Shown: in pieces, positions 1 through 11,744 of the stretch | Numbering within the stretch: position 1 is the stretch's first letter | How the letters are laid out: every line of letters begins with the position of its first letter | Assembly: GCA_963580455.1 (NCBI GenBank) | Contig: OY756966.1 | Coordinates: forward strand, 25,423,001 to 25,487,000 | DNA: 64,000 nt | Direction of reading: 5' to 3' | Origin: Euonymus europaeus | Taxonomy: Eukaryota; Streptophyta; Magnoliopsida; Celastrales; Celastraceae | The notes under the pieces: model-generated | The model's database searches: none | Told to the model about the DNA's origin: nothing | The model's input: the letters and a program-made list of their open reading frames with translations, nothing else | Made by a program: the position numbers and the translations under genes

Positions 1-41
1 AACCGTTTACGTAAAGAAACCATAATTCGTGGCTAACTAGG

Positions 42-503
42 TGAAACGAGACCTACTAGCCACGAGTTCTGAAATCAAAAACTGAAATGCCAGGATTGTA
101 GAGCTCGAAAAGTAGTATGAAATCAATCTAAAAATCACCGAATTCAGAACTCGGAGTCAACGGATATTCATAAAACCGTTTACGTAAAAAACCACATTTC
201 GCGCCTAACTAGGTGAAACGAGACCAACTAGCCACGAGTTCTGAAATGAAAAACCGAAATGCAAGGATTGTAGAGCTCGAAAAGTAGTGTGAAATCAAGC
301 TAAAAATCACTGAATTCAGAACTCGGAGTCAACGGATATTCATAAAACCGTTTACAAAAAGAAACCACATTTTGCGCCTAACTAGGTGAAACGAGACCTA
401 CTAGCCACGAGTTCTGAAATCAAAAACTAAAACTCCAGGATTGTAGAGCTCGAAAAGTAGTGTGAAATCAAGCTAAAAATCACCGAATTCAGAACTCGGA
501 GTC
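42..503 (-). repeat. Higher-order repeat, copy 1 (offset 1035 bp)
   Basis: This stretch of about 2.7 monomers recurs at 1077-1538 with the same ordered private variants: AGTAGTATGAAATCAATC, then GAAATGAAAAACCG with GAAATGCAAGG, then CCGTTTACAAAAAG and ACTAAAACTCC. The offset is 1035 bp, six monomers minus three bases. A third partial copy (about 2600-2940) lies 2590 bp from copy 1. The copies diverge near 504 and 1539. Confidence 0.85.
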
Positions 504-1076
504 AACGGATATTCATAAAACCGTTTACGTAAAGAAACCACATTTTGCGCCTAACTAGGTGAAACGATACCTACTAGCCACGAGTTCTTAAATCAAAAAC
601 TGAAATGACAGGATTGTAGAGCTCAAAAAGTAGTGTGAAATCAAGCTAAAAATCACCGAATTCAGAACTCGGAGTCAACGGATATTCATAAAACGTTTAC
701 GTAAAGAAATCACATTTCTCGGCTTACCAGGTGAAACGAGACCTACTAGCCACGAGTTCTGAAATCAAAAACCGAAACGCTACGATTGTAGAGCTTGAAA
801 AGTAGTGTGAAATCAAGCTAGAAATCACCGAATTCAGAACTCGGAGTCAACGGATATTCATAAAACCGTCTACGTAAAGAAACCACATTCGAGCCTAACT
901 AGGTGAAATGAGACCTACTAGCCACGAGTTCTGAAATAAAAAACCGAAATGCCAGGATTGTAGAGCCCGAAAACTAGTGTGAAATCAACCTAAAAATCAT
1001 TTATTTCAGAACTCGGAGTCAACGGATATTCATAAAACCGTTTACGTAAAGAAACCACATTTCTCGGCTTACTAGG

Positions 1077-1538
1077 TGAAACGAGACCTACTAGCCACGA
1101 GTTCTGAAATCAAAAACTGAAATGCCAGGATTGTAGAGCTCGAAAAGTAGTATGAAATCAATCTAAAAATCACCGAATTCAGAACTCGGAGTCAACGGAT
1201 ATTCATAAAACCGTTTACGTAAAAAACCACATTTCGCGCCTAACTAGGTGAAACGAGACCAACTAGCCACGAGTTCTGAAATGAAAAACCGAAATGCAAG
1301 GATTGTAGAGCTCGAAAAGTAGTGTGAAATCAAGCTAAAAATCACTGAATTCAGAACTCGGAGTCAACGGATATTCATAAAACCGTTTACAAAAAGAAAC
1401 CACATTTTGCGCCTAACTAGGTGAAACGAGACCTACTAGCCACGAGTTCTGAAATCAAAAACTAAAACTCCAGGATTGTAGAGCTCGAAAAGTAGTGTGA
1501 AATCAAGCTAAAAATCACCGAATTCAGAACTCGGAGTC
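1077..1538 (-). repeat. Higher-order repeat, copy 2 (offset 1035 bp)
   Basis: Second copy of the block at 42-503, with the same chain of marker variants. It ends near 1539, where the next bases (GTCAATGGATATTC, CCATTTACG) no longer match copy 1. Confidence 0.85.
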
Positions 1539-2599
1539 AATGGATATTCATAAAACCATTTACGTAAAAAATCACATTTCGCGCCTAACTAGGTGAATCG
1601 AGACCCACTAGCCACGAGTTCTAAAATAAAAAACCGAAATGTCAGGATTGTAGAGCACAAAAAGTAGTGTGAAATCAAGCTAAAAATCGCCGAATTCAGA
1701 ACTCGGAGTCAACGGATATTCATAAAACCGTTTACATAAAGAAACCACATTTCTCGGCTTACTAGGTGAAACGAGACCTACTGGCCACGAGTTCTGAAAT
1801 CAGAAACTGAAATGACACGATTGTAGAGCTCGAAAAGTAGTGTGAAATCAAGCGAAAAATGACTGAATTCAGAACTCGGAGTCATCGGATATTCATAAAA
1901 CCGTTTACGTAAAGAAACCACATTTCGCGCCTAACTAGGTGAAACGAGACCTACTTGCCACGAGTTCTGAAATCAAAATCCCAAACACCAGGATTGTAGA
2001 GCTCGAAAAGTAGTGTGAAATCAATCTAAAAATCACCGAATTCAGAACTCGGAGTCAACGAATATTCATAAAACCGTTTATGTAAAGAAATCACAATTCG
2101 CGGCTAACTAGGTGAAACGAGACCAACTAGCCACGAGTTCTGAAATGAAAAACCGAAATGCAAGGATTGTAGAGCTCGAAAAGTAGTGTGAAATCAAGCT
2201 AAAAATCACTGAATTCAGAACTCGGAGTCAACGGATATTCATAAAACCGTTTACGTAAAGAAACCACATTTTGCGCCCAACTAGGTGAAACGAGACCTAC
2301 TAGCCACGAGTTCTGAAATCAAAAACTAAAACTCCAGGATTGTAGAGCTCGAAAAGTAGTGTGAAATCAAGCTAAAAATCACCGAATTCAGAACTCGGAG
2401 TCAACGGATATTCATAAAACCGTTTACGTAAAGTAACCACATTTCGCGCCTAACTTGGTGAAACGAGACCTACTAGCCACGAGTTCTGAAATCAAAAACC
2501 GAAATTCCAGGATTGTAGAGCTCGAAAAGTAGTGTGAAATCAAGCTAGAAATCATCGAATTCAGAACTCGGAGTCAACGGATATTCATAAAACCGTTTA

Positions 2600-2940
2600 C
2601 GTAAAGAAACCACAATTCGCGGCTAACTAGGTGAAACGAGACCAACTAGCCATGAGTTCTGAAATCAAAAACTGAAATGCCAGGATTGTAGAGCTCGAAA
2701 AGTAGTATGAAATCAATCTAAAAATCACCGAATTCAGAACTCGGAGTCAACGGATATTCATAAAACCGTTTACGTAAAAAACCACATTTCGCGCCTAACT
2801 AGGTGAAACGAGACCAACTAGCCACGAGTTCTGAAATGAAAAACCGAAATGCAAGGATTGTAGAGCTCGAAAAGTAGTGTGAAATCAAGCTAAAAATCAC
2901 TGAATTCAGAACTCGGAGTCAACGGATATTCATAAAACCG
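2600..2940 (-). repeat. Higher-order repeat, partial copy 3
   Basis: Carries AGTAGTATGAAATCAATC followed by GAAATGAAAAACCG and GAAATGCAAGG, as in the blocks at 42-503 and 1077-1538. The marker ACTGAAATGCC is at 2671, compared with 81 and 1116. Confidence 0.75.
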
Positions 2941-3164
2941 TTTACGTAAAGTAACCACAATTCGCGGCTAACTAGGTGAAACGAGACCTTTTTGCCACGA
3001 GTTCTGAAATCAAAATCCCAAACACCAGGATTGTAGAGCTCGAAAAGTAGTGTGAAATCAATCTAAAAATCATCGAATTCAGAACTCGAGTCAACGGATA
3101 TTCATAAAACCGTTTATGTAAAGAAATCACAATTCGCGGCTAACTAGGTGAAACGAGACCTACT

Positions 3165-3440
3165 AGCCACGAGTTCTGAAATCAAAAACTGAAATTCCAG
3201 GATTGTGGAGCTCGAAAAGTAGTGTGAAATCAAGCTAAAAATCACCGTATTCAGAACTCGGAGTCAACGGATATTCGTAAAACCGTTTACGTAAAGAAAC
3301 CACAATTCGCGGCTAACTAGGTGAAACGAGACCTACTAGCCACGAGTACTGAAATCAAAAACCGAAACGCCAGGATTGTAGAGCTCGAAAAGTAGTGTGA
3401 AATCAAGCTAAAAATCACCGAATTCAGAACTCGGAGTCAA
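3165..3440 (-). repeat. GATTGTGGAG-type block, copy 1 of 3
   Basis: The marker GATTGTGGAGCTCG, followed by ACCGTATTCAG, GGATATTCGTAAAACCG and CACGAGTACTG, is seen at 3201, 3633 and 4325. The offsets are 432 bp (two monomers plus the 86-bp truncated monomer) and 692 bp (exactly four monomers). Confidence 0.8.
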
Positions 3441-3574
3441 CGGATATTCATAAAACCGTTTACGTATAGAAACCACAATTCGCGGCTAACTAGGTGAAAC
3501 GAGACCTACTAGGCACGAGTTCTGAAATCAAAAACCGAAACGCCAGGATTGTAGAGCTCGAAAAGTAGTGTGAA

Positions 3575-3588
3575 ATCAAGCGAAACGA
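3575..3588 (-). other. Deletion junction leaving an 86-bp half monomer (first)
   Basis: Between 3581 and 3582, AAATCAAGC is joined directly to GAAACGAGACC. In an intact monomer 87 bp lie between these points. The left flank has the private variant ACTAGGCACGAG. I see little or no microhomology at the join. The right flank matches the monomer that begins near 3165. Confidence 0.9.
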
Positions 3589-3596
3589 GACCTACA

Positions 3597-3870
3597 AGCC
3601 ACGAGTTCTGAAATCAAAAACTGAAATTCCAGGATTGTGGAGCTCGAAAAGTAGTGTGAAATCAAGCTAAAAATCACAGTATTCAGAACTCGGAGTCAAC
3701 GGATATTCGTAAAACCGTTTACGTAAAGAAACCACAATTCGCGGCTAACTAGGTCAAACGAGACCTACTAGCCACGAGTACTGAAATCAAAAACCGAAAC
3801 GCCAGGATTGTAGAGCTCGAAAAGTATTGTGAAATCAAGCTAAAAATCACCGAATTCAGAACTCGGAGTC
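3597..3870 (-). repeat. GATTGTGGAG-type block, copy 2 of 3
   Basis: Same variant chain as at 3165-3440. It starts just after the half-monomer junction, so its offset of 432 bp from copy 1 is not a whole number of monomers. Confidence 0.8.
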
Positions 3871-4288
3871 AATGGATATTCATAAAACCGTTTACGTAAA
3901 GAAACCACATTTCGCGCCTAACTAGGTGAATTGAGACCTACTAGCCACGAGTTCTGAAATCAAAAACCGAAACGTCAGGATTGTAGAGCTCGAAAAGTAG
4001 TGTGAAATCAAGCTAAAAATCACCGTATTCAGAACTCGGAGTCAACGGATATTCATAAAACCGTTTAAGTAAAGAAACCACAATTCGCGGCTAACTAGGT
4101 GAAGCGAGACCTACTTGCCACGAGTTCTGAAATAAAAATCCCAAACACCAGGATTGTAGAGCTCGAAAAGTAGTGTGAAATCAATCTAAAAATCACCGAA
4201 TTCAGAACTCGGAGTCAACGGATATTCATAAAACCGTTTATGTAAAGAAATCGCAATTCGCGGCCAACTAGGTGAAACGAGACCTACT

Positions 4289-4560
4289 AGCCACGAGTTC
4301 TGAAATCAAAAACTGAAATACCAGGATTGTGGAGCTCGAAAAGTAGTGTGAAATCAAGCTAAAAATCACCGTATTCAGAACTCGGAGTCAACGGATATTC
4401 GTAAAAACGTTTATGTAAAGAAACCACAATTCGCGGCTAACTAGGTGAAACGAGACCTACTAGCCACGACTACTGAAATCAAAAACCGAAATGCCAGGAT
4501 TTTAGAGCTCGAAAAGTAGTGTGAAATCAAGCTAAAAATCACCGAATTCAGAACTCGGAG
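4289..4560 (-). repeat. GATTGTGGAG-type block, copy 3 of 3
   Basis: The marker is at 4325, exactly 692 bp (four monomers) after copy 2, with GTATTCAG and GGATATTCGTAAAAACG following. It is slightly more diverged: CACGACTACTG replaces CACGAGTACTG. Confidence 0.75.
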
Positions 4561-5907
4561 TCAACGGATATTCATAAAACCGTTTACGTAAAGAAACCAC
4601 ATTTTGCACCTAACTAGGTGAAACGAGACCTACTAGCCACGAGTTCTGAAATCAATAACCGAAACCCCAGGATTGTAGAGCTCGAAAAGTAGTATGAAAT
4701 CAAGCTAAAAATCACCGAATTCAGAACTCGGAGTCAACGGATATTCATAAAAACGTTTACGTAAAGAAACCACATTTCTCGCCTAACTAGGTGAAACGAG
4801 ACCTACTAGCCACGAGTTCTGAAATCAAAAACCGAAACACTAGGATTGTAGAGCACAAAAAGTAGTGTGAAATCAAGCTAGAAATCACCGAATTCAGAAC
4901 TCGGAGTCAACGGATATTCATAAAACCGTCTACGTAAAGAAGCCACATTTCGAGCCCAACTAGGTGAAATGAGACCTACTAGCCACGAATTCTGAAATCA
5001 AAAACCGAAATGCCAGGATTGTAGAGCTCAAAAAGTAGTGTGAAATCAAGCTAAAAATCACCGAATTCATAACTCGGAGTCAACGGATATTCATAAAACC
5101 GTTTACATAAAGAAACCACATTTCTTGGCTTACTAGGTGAAACGAGACCTACTAGCCACGAGTTCTGAAATCAAAGACCGAAATGCCAGGATTCTAGAGC
5201 TCTAAAAGTAGTGTGAAATCAAGCTAAAAATCATCGAATTCAGAACTCAGAGTCAACGGATATTTATAAAACCGTTTACGTAAAAAACCACATTTCGCGC
5301 CTAACTAGGTGAAACGAGACCTACTAGCCACGAGTTCTGAAATAAAAAACCGAAATGTCAGGATTGTAGAGCTCGAAAAGTAATGTGAAATCAAGCTAAA
5401 AATCACCGAATTCAGAACTCGGAGTCAACGGATATTCATAAAACCGTTTACGTAAAAAACCATATTTCGCGCCTAACTAGGTGAAACGAGACCAACAAGC
5501 CACGAGTTCTGAAATGAAAAACCGAAATGCAAGGATTGTAGAGCTCGAAAAGTAGTGTGAAATCAAGCTAAAAATCACTGAATTCAGAACTCGGAGTCAA
5601 CGGATATTCATAAAACCGTTTACGTAAAGAAACCACATTTCGCGCCTAACTAGGTGAAACGAGACCTACTAGCCACGAGTTCTGAAATCAAGAACTGAAA
5701 TTTCAAGATTGTAGAGCTCGAAAAGTAGTGTGAGATCAAGCTAAAAATCACCGAATTCAGAACTCGGAGTCAACGGATATTCATAAAACCGTTTACGTAA
5801 AGAAACCACAATTCACGGCTAACTAGGTGAAACGAGACCTACTAGGCACGAGTTCTGAAATCAAAAACCGAAACGCCAGGATTGTAGAGCTCGAAAAGTA
5901 GTGTGAA

Positions 5908-5922
5908 ATCAAGCGAAATGAG
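5908..5922 (-). other. Deletion junction leaving an 86-bp half monomer (second)
   Basis: AAATCAAGC is joined to GAAATGAGACC between 5914 and 5915, the same breakpoint as at 3581. The left flank shares ACTAGGCACGAG with the first junction. The right flank instead matches the GAAATGAGACC monomer near 4968. The junctions are 2333 bp apart, which equals 14 monomers minus 87 minus 2. Confidence 0.9.
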
Positions 5923-6060
5923 ACCTACTAGCCACGAGTTCTGAAATCAAAAACCGAAATGCCAGGATTGTAGAGCTCAAAAAGTAGTGTGAAATCAAGC
6001 TAAAAATCACCGTATTCAGAACTCGGAGTCAACGGATATTCATAAAACCGTTTACGTAAA

Positions 6061-6178
6061 GAAACCACAATTCGCGGCTAACTAGGTGAAACGAGACCTA
6101 CTTGCCACGAGTTCTGAAATCAAAATCCCAAACACCGGGATTGTAGAGCTCGAAAAGTAGTGTGAAATCAATCTAAAA
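6061..6178 (-). repeat. Left arm of the inverted repeat at the strand switch
   Basis: Last minus-strand sequence before the switch. Its reverse complement aligns with 6191-6308 with about ten mismatches in 118 bp. The mismatches include TTTGGGATT versus TTTCGGATT and GGTCTCG versus GGTCAAG, so the two arms come from different monomers and are not a fresh fold-back copy of one. Confidence 0.9.
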
Positions 6179-6190
6179 ATCACCGAATTC
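6179..6190. other. Orientation-switch junction of the satellite array
   Basis: Minus-strand monomers end in ATCACCGAATTC and plus-strand sequence begins at once with TTTTAGCTTG. GAATTC (6185-6190) is palindromic and can belong to either arm. In the plus orientation the six bases GGTGAT that normally follow GAATTC are missing. The 12 bases would be the loop of a long hairpin with satellite arms. Confidence 0.95.
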
Positions 6191-6308
6191 TTTTAGCTTG
6201 ATTTCACATTACTTTTCGAGCTCTACAATCCTGGCGTTTCGGATTTTGATTTCAGAACTCGTGGCTAGTTGGTCAAGTTTCACCTAGTTAGCCGCGAAAT
6301 GTGGTTTC
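6191..6308 (+). repeat. Right arm of the inverted repeat at the strand switch
   Basis: First plus-strand sequence. It carries CACATTACTTTTCG and GGTCAAGTTTCACC, the private variants of a monomer type repeated near 7240-7320, 8280-8360, 9145-9225, 10185-10260 and 11050-11125. The breakpoint therefore lies within an ordinary domain 2 monomer. Confidence 0.9.
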
Positions 6309-8146
6309 TTTACGTAAACGGTTTTATGAATATCCTTTGACTCCGAGTTCTAAATTCGGTGATTTTTAGCTTGATTTCACACTACTTTTCGAGCTCTACA
6401 ATCCTGGCGTTTCGGATTTTGATTTCAGAACTCGTGGCTAGTTGGTCTCGTTTCACCTAGTTAGCCGCGAAATGTGGTTTCTTTACGTCAACGGTTTTAT
6501 GAATATCCGTTGACTCCGAGTTCTGAATTCGGTGATTTTTAGCTTGATTTCACACTACTTTTCGAGCTCTACGATCCTGGTCTTTCGGATTTTGATTTCA
6601 GAATTCGTGGCTAGTAGGTCTCGTTTCACCTAGTTAGCCGCGAAATGTGGTTTCTTTACGTAAACGGTTTTATGAATATCCGATGACTCCGAGTTCTGAA
6701 TTCGGTGATTTTTAGCTTGATTTCACACTACTTTTCGAGCTCTACGATCCTGGAATTTCGGATTTTGATTTCAGAAGTCGTGGCTAGTAGGTCTCGTTTC
6801 ACCGAGTCAGCCGCGAAATGTGGTTTCTTTACGTAAACGGTTTTATGAATATCCGATGACTCCGAGTTCTGAATTCGGTGATTTTTAGCTTGATTTCACA
6901 CTACTTTTTGAGCTCAACAATCCTGGCATTTCGGATTTTGATTTCAAAACTCGTGGCTAGTAGGTCTATTTTCACCTAGTTAGCCGCAAAATGTGGTTTC
7001 TTCATAAACGGATTTATGAATATCCGTTGACTCCGAGTTCTGAATTCGGTGATTTTTAGCTTGATTTCACACTACTTTTCGAGCTCTACAATCCTGGCGT
7101 TTCGGATTTTGATTTCAGAACTCGTGGCTAGTTGGTCTCGTTTCACCTTGTTAGCCGCGAAATGTGGTTTCTTTACGTAAACGGTTTTATGAATATCCGT
7201 TGACTCCGAGTTCTGAATTCGGTGATTTTTAGCTTGATTTCACATTACTTTTCGAGCTCTACAATCCTGGCGTTTCGGATTTTGATTTCAGAACTCGTGG
7301 CTAGTTGGTCAAGTTTCACCTAGTTAGCCGCGAAATGTGGTTTCTTTACGTAAACGGTTTTATGAATATCCTTTGACTCCGAGTTCTGAATTCGGTGATT
7401 TTTAGCTTGATTACACACTACATTTCGAGCTCTACAATCCTGGCATTTCGGATTTTGATTTTAGAACTCGTGGCTAGTTGGTCTCGTTTCACCTATTTAG
7501 CCGCGAAATGTGGTTTCTTTACGTAAACGGTTTTATGAATATCCGTTGACTACGAGTTCTGAATTCGGTGATTTTTAGCTTGATTTCACACTACTTTTTG
7601 AGCTCTCCGATCCTGGAGTTTCGGATTTTGATTTCAGAACTCGTGGCTAGTTGGTCTCGTTTCACCTAGTTAGACGCGAAATGTGGTTTCTTTACGTAAA
7701 CGGTTTTATGAATATCCCTTGACTCCGAGTTCTGAATTCGGTGATTTTCAGCTTGATTTCACACTACTTTTCGAGCTCTACGATCCTGGTCTTTCGGATT
7801 TTGATTTCAGAATTCGTGGCTAGTAGGTCTCGTTTCACCTTGTTAGCCGCGAAATGTGGTTTCTTTACGTAAACGGTTTTATGAATATCCGATGACTCCG
7901 AGTTCTGAATTCGTTGATTTTTAGCTTTATTTCACACTAATTTTCGAGCTCTACGATCCTGGAATTTCGGATTTTGATTTCAGAAGTCGTGGCTACTAGG
8001 TCTCGTTTCACCGAGTTAGCCGCGAAATGTGGTTTCTTTACGTAAACGGTTTTATGAATATCCTTTGACTCCGAGTTCTGAATTCGGTGATTTTTAGCTT
8101 GATTTCACACTACTTTTCGAGATCTACAATCCTGGCGTTTCGGATT

Positions 8147-9840
8147 TTGATTTCAGAACTCGTGGATAGTTGGTCTCGTTTCACCTTGTTAGCCGCGAAA
8201 TGTGGTTTCTTTACGTAAACGGTTTTATGAATATCCGTTGACTCCGAGTTCTGAATTCGGTGATTTTTAGCTTGATTTCACATTACTTTTCGAGCTCTAC
8301 AATCCTGGCGTTTCGGATTTTGATTTCAGAACTCGTGGCTAGTTGGTCAAGTTTCACCTAGTTAGCCGCGAAATGTGGTTTCTTTACGTAAACGGTTTTA
8401 TGAATATCCTTTGACTCCGAGTTCTGAATTCGGTTATTTTTAGCTTGATTTCACACTACTTTTCGAGCTCTACAATCCTGGCATTTCGGATCTTGATTTC
8501 AGAACTCGTGGCTAGTAGGTCTCGATTCACCTATTTAGCCGCGAAATGTGGTTTCTTTACATAAACGATTTTATGAATATCCGTTGACTCCGAGTTCTGA
8601 ATTCGGTGATTTTTAGCTTGATTACACACTACTTTTTGAGCTCTACAATCCTCGTGTTTTGGATTTTTATTTTAGAACTCGTGGCTAGTTGGTCTCGTTT
8701 CACCTATTTAGCCGCGAAATGTGGTATCTTTACGTAAACGGTTTTATGAATATCCGTTGACTCCGAGTTCTGAATTCGGTGATTTTTAGCTTGATTTCAC
8801 ACTACTTTTCGAGCTCTACGATCCTGGAATTTCGGATTTTGATTTCAGAAGTCGTGGCTACTAGGTCTCGTTTCACCGAGTTAGCCGCGAAATGTGGTTT
8901 CTTTACGTAAACGGTTTTATGAATATCCTTTGACTCCGAGTTCTGAATTCGGTGATTTTTAGCTTGATTTCACACTACTTTTCGAGATCTACAATCCTGG
9001 CGTTTCGGATTTTGATTTCAGAACTCGTGGATAGTTGGTCTCGTTTCACCTTGTTAGCCGCGAAATGTGGTTTCTTTACGTAAACGGTTTTATGAATATC
9101 CGTTGACTCCGAGTTCTGAATTCGGTGATTTTTAGCTTGATTTCACATTACTTTTCGAGCTCTTCAATCCTGGCGTTTCGGATTTTGATTTCAGAACTCG
9201 TGGCTAGTTGGTCAAGTTTCACCTAGTTAGCCGCGAAATGTGGTTTCTTTACGTAAACGGTTTTATGAATATCCTTTGACTCCGAGTTCTGAATTCGGTT
9301 ATTTTTAGCTTGATTTCACACTACTTTTCGAGCTCTACAATCCTGGCATTTCGGATCTTGATTTCAGAACTCGTGGCTAGTAGGTCTCGATTCACCTATT
9401 TAGCCGCGAAATGTGGTTTCTTTACATAAACGATTTTATGAATATCCGTTGACTCCGAGTTCTGAATTCGGTGATTTTTAGCTTGATTACACACTACTTT
9501 TTGAGCTCTACAATCCTCGTGTTTTGGATTTTTATTTTAGAACTCGTGGCTAGTTGGTCTCGTTTCACCTATTTAGCCGCGAAATGTGGTATCTTTACGT
9601 AAACGGTTTTATGAATATCCGTTGACTCCGAGTTCTGAATTCGGTGATTTTTAGCTTGATTTCACACTACTTTTCGAGCTCTACGATCCTGGCATTTCGG
9701 ATTTTGATTTCAGAACTCGTGGCTAGTTGGTCTCGTTTCACCTAGTTAGCCGCAAAATGTGGTTTCTTTACGTAAACGGTTTTATAAATATCCGTTGACT
9801 CCGAGTTCTGAATTCGGTGATTTTTAGCTTGATTTCACAC
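8147..9840 (+). repeat. 11-monomer block, copy A (offset 1903 bp)
   Basis: Markers repeat exactly 1903 bp (11 x 173) downstream: GGTCAAG at 8345 and 10248, and at 9210 and 11113; GAAGTCGTGGCTACT at 8848 and 10751; CGCAAAATG at 9751 and 11654. The match breaks near 9841, where CTTTTTGAGCTC meets CTTTTCGAGCTC. Within it, GGTCAAG monomers are 865 bp (five monomers) and 1038 bp (six monomers) apart. Confidence 0.9.
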
Positions 9841-10049
9841 TACTTTTTGAGCTCTACAATCCTCGTGTTTTGGATTTTTATTTTAGAACTCGTGGCTAGT
9901 TGGTCTCGTTTCACCTATTTAGCCGCGAAATGTGGTATCTTTACGTAAACGGTTTTATGAATATCCGTTGACTCCGAGTTCTGAATTCGGTGATTTTTAG
10001 CTTGATTTCACACTACTTTTCGAGCTCTACGATCCTGGAATTTCGGCTT

Positions 10050-11744
10050 TTGATTTCAGAACTCGTGGATAGTTGGTCTCGTTTCACCTTGTTAGCCGCG
10101 AAATGTGGTTTCTTTACGTAAACGGTTTTATGAATATCCGTTGACTCCGAGTTCTGAATTCGGTGATTTTTAGCTTGATTTCACATTACTTTTCGAGCTC
10201 TACAATCCTGGCGTTTCGGATTTTGATTTCAGAACTCGTGGCTAGTTGGTCAAGTTTCACCTAGTTAGCCGCGAAATGTGGTTTCTTTACGTAAACGGTT
10301 TTATGAATATCCTTTGACTCCGAGTTCTGAATTCGGTTATTTTTAGCTTGATTTCACACTACTTTTCGAGCTCTACAATCCTGGCATTTCGGATCTTGAT
10401 TTCAGAACTCGTGGCTAGTAGGTCTCGATTCACCTATTTAGCCGCGAAATGTGGTTTCTTTACATAAACGATTTTATGAATATCCGTTGACTCCGAGTTC
10501 TGAATTCGGTGATTTTTAGCTTGATTACACACTACTTTTTGAGCTCTACAATCCTCGTGTTTTGGATTTTTATTTTAGAACTCGTGGCTAGTTGGTCTCG
10601 TTTCACCTATTTAGCCGCGAAATGTGGTATCTTTACGTAAACGGTTTTATGAATATCCGTTGACTCCGAGTTCTGAATTCGGTGATTTTTAGCTTGATTT
10701 CACACTACTTTTCGAGCTCTACGATCCTGGAATTTCGGATTTTGATTTCAGAAGTCGTGGCTACTAGGTCTCGTTTCACCGAGTTAGCCGCGAAATGTGG
10801 TTTCTTTACGTAAACGGTTTTATGAATATCCTTTGACTCCGAGTTCTGAATTCGGTGATTTTTAGCTTGATTTCACACTACTTTTCGAGATCTACAATCC
10901 TGGCGTTTCGGATTTTGATTTCAGAACTCGTGGATAGTTGGTCTCGTTTCACCTTGTTAGCCGCGAAATGTGGTTTCTTTACGTAAACGGTTTTATGAAT
11001 ATCCGTTGACTCCGAGTTCTGAATTCGGTGATTTTTAGCTTGATTTCACATTACTTTTCGAGCTCTTCAATCCTGGCGTTTCGGATTTTGATTTCAGAAC
11101 TCGTGGCTAGTTGGTCAAGTTTCACCTAGTTAGCCGCGAAATGTGGTTTCTTTACGTAAACGGTTTTATGAATATCCTTTGACTCCGAGTTCTGAATTCG
11201 GTTATTTTTAGCTTGATTTCACACTACTTTTCGAGCTCTACAATCCTGGCATTTCGGATCTTGATTTCAGAACTCGTGGCTAGTAGGTCTCGATTCACCT
11301 ATTTAGCCGCGAAATGTGGTTTCTTTACATAAACGATTTTATGAATATCCGTTGACTCCGAGTTCTGAATTCGGTGATTTTTAGCTTGATTACACACTAC
11401 TTTTTGAGCTCTACAATCCTCGTGTTTTGGATTTTTATTTTAGAACTCGTGGCTAGTTGGTCTCGTTTCACCTATTTAGCCGCGAAATGTGGTATCTTTA
11501 CGTAAACGGTTTTATGAATATCCGTTGACTCCGAGTTCTGAATTCGGTGATTTTTAGCTTGATTTCACACTACTTTTCGAGCTCTACGATCCTGGCATTT
11601 CGGATTTTGATTTCAGAACTCGTGGCTAGTTGGTCTCGTTTCACCTAGTTAGCCGCAAAATGTGGTTTCTTTACGTAAACGGTTTTATAAATATCCGTTG
11701 ACTCCGAGTTCTGAATTCGGTGATTTTTAGCTTGATTTCACACT
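10050..11744 (+). repeat. 11-monomer block, copy B (offset 1903 bp)
   Basis: Near-identical copy of 8147-9840. The left edge is a chimeric monomer at about 10030-10060 that joins GATCCTGGAATTTCGGC to the GTGGATAGTTGG type. Right of 11744 the array goes into four-monomer units. Confidence 0.9.

Larger units (their letters stand above)
1..6190 (-). repeat. Domain 1: satellite block in reverse orientation
   Basis: About 36 monomers read on the minus strand, seen as GTGTGAAATCAAGC and AGAACTCGGAGTCAACG instead of their complements. In unit orientation most copies have GATTTCACACTAC, the variant dominant in domain 2. Many copies have AGTTAGGCGCGAA in place of AGTTAGCCGCGAA, and some have TTTGGGATTTTG, both rare or absent on the right. 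Two monomers are cut by an 87-bp deletion. The left end of the block lies outside the window, so the size of the inverted segment is unknown. Confidence 0.95.

Noticed and set aside
6061..6308. Inverted-repeat ends of a transposon at the strand switch
   Set aside because: The arms are normal satellite monomers in opposite orientation with only 12 bases between them. There is no element body, target-site duplication or transposase.
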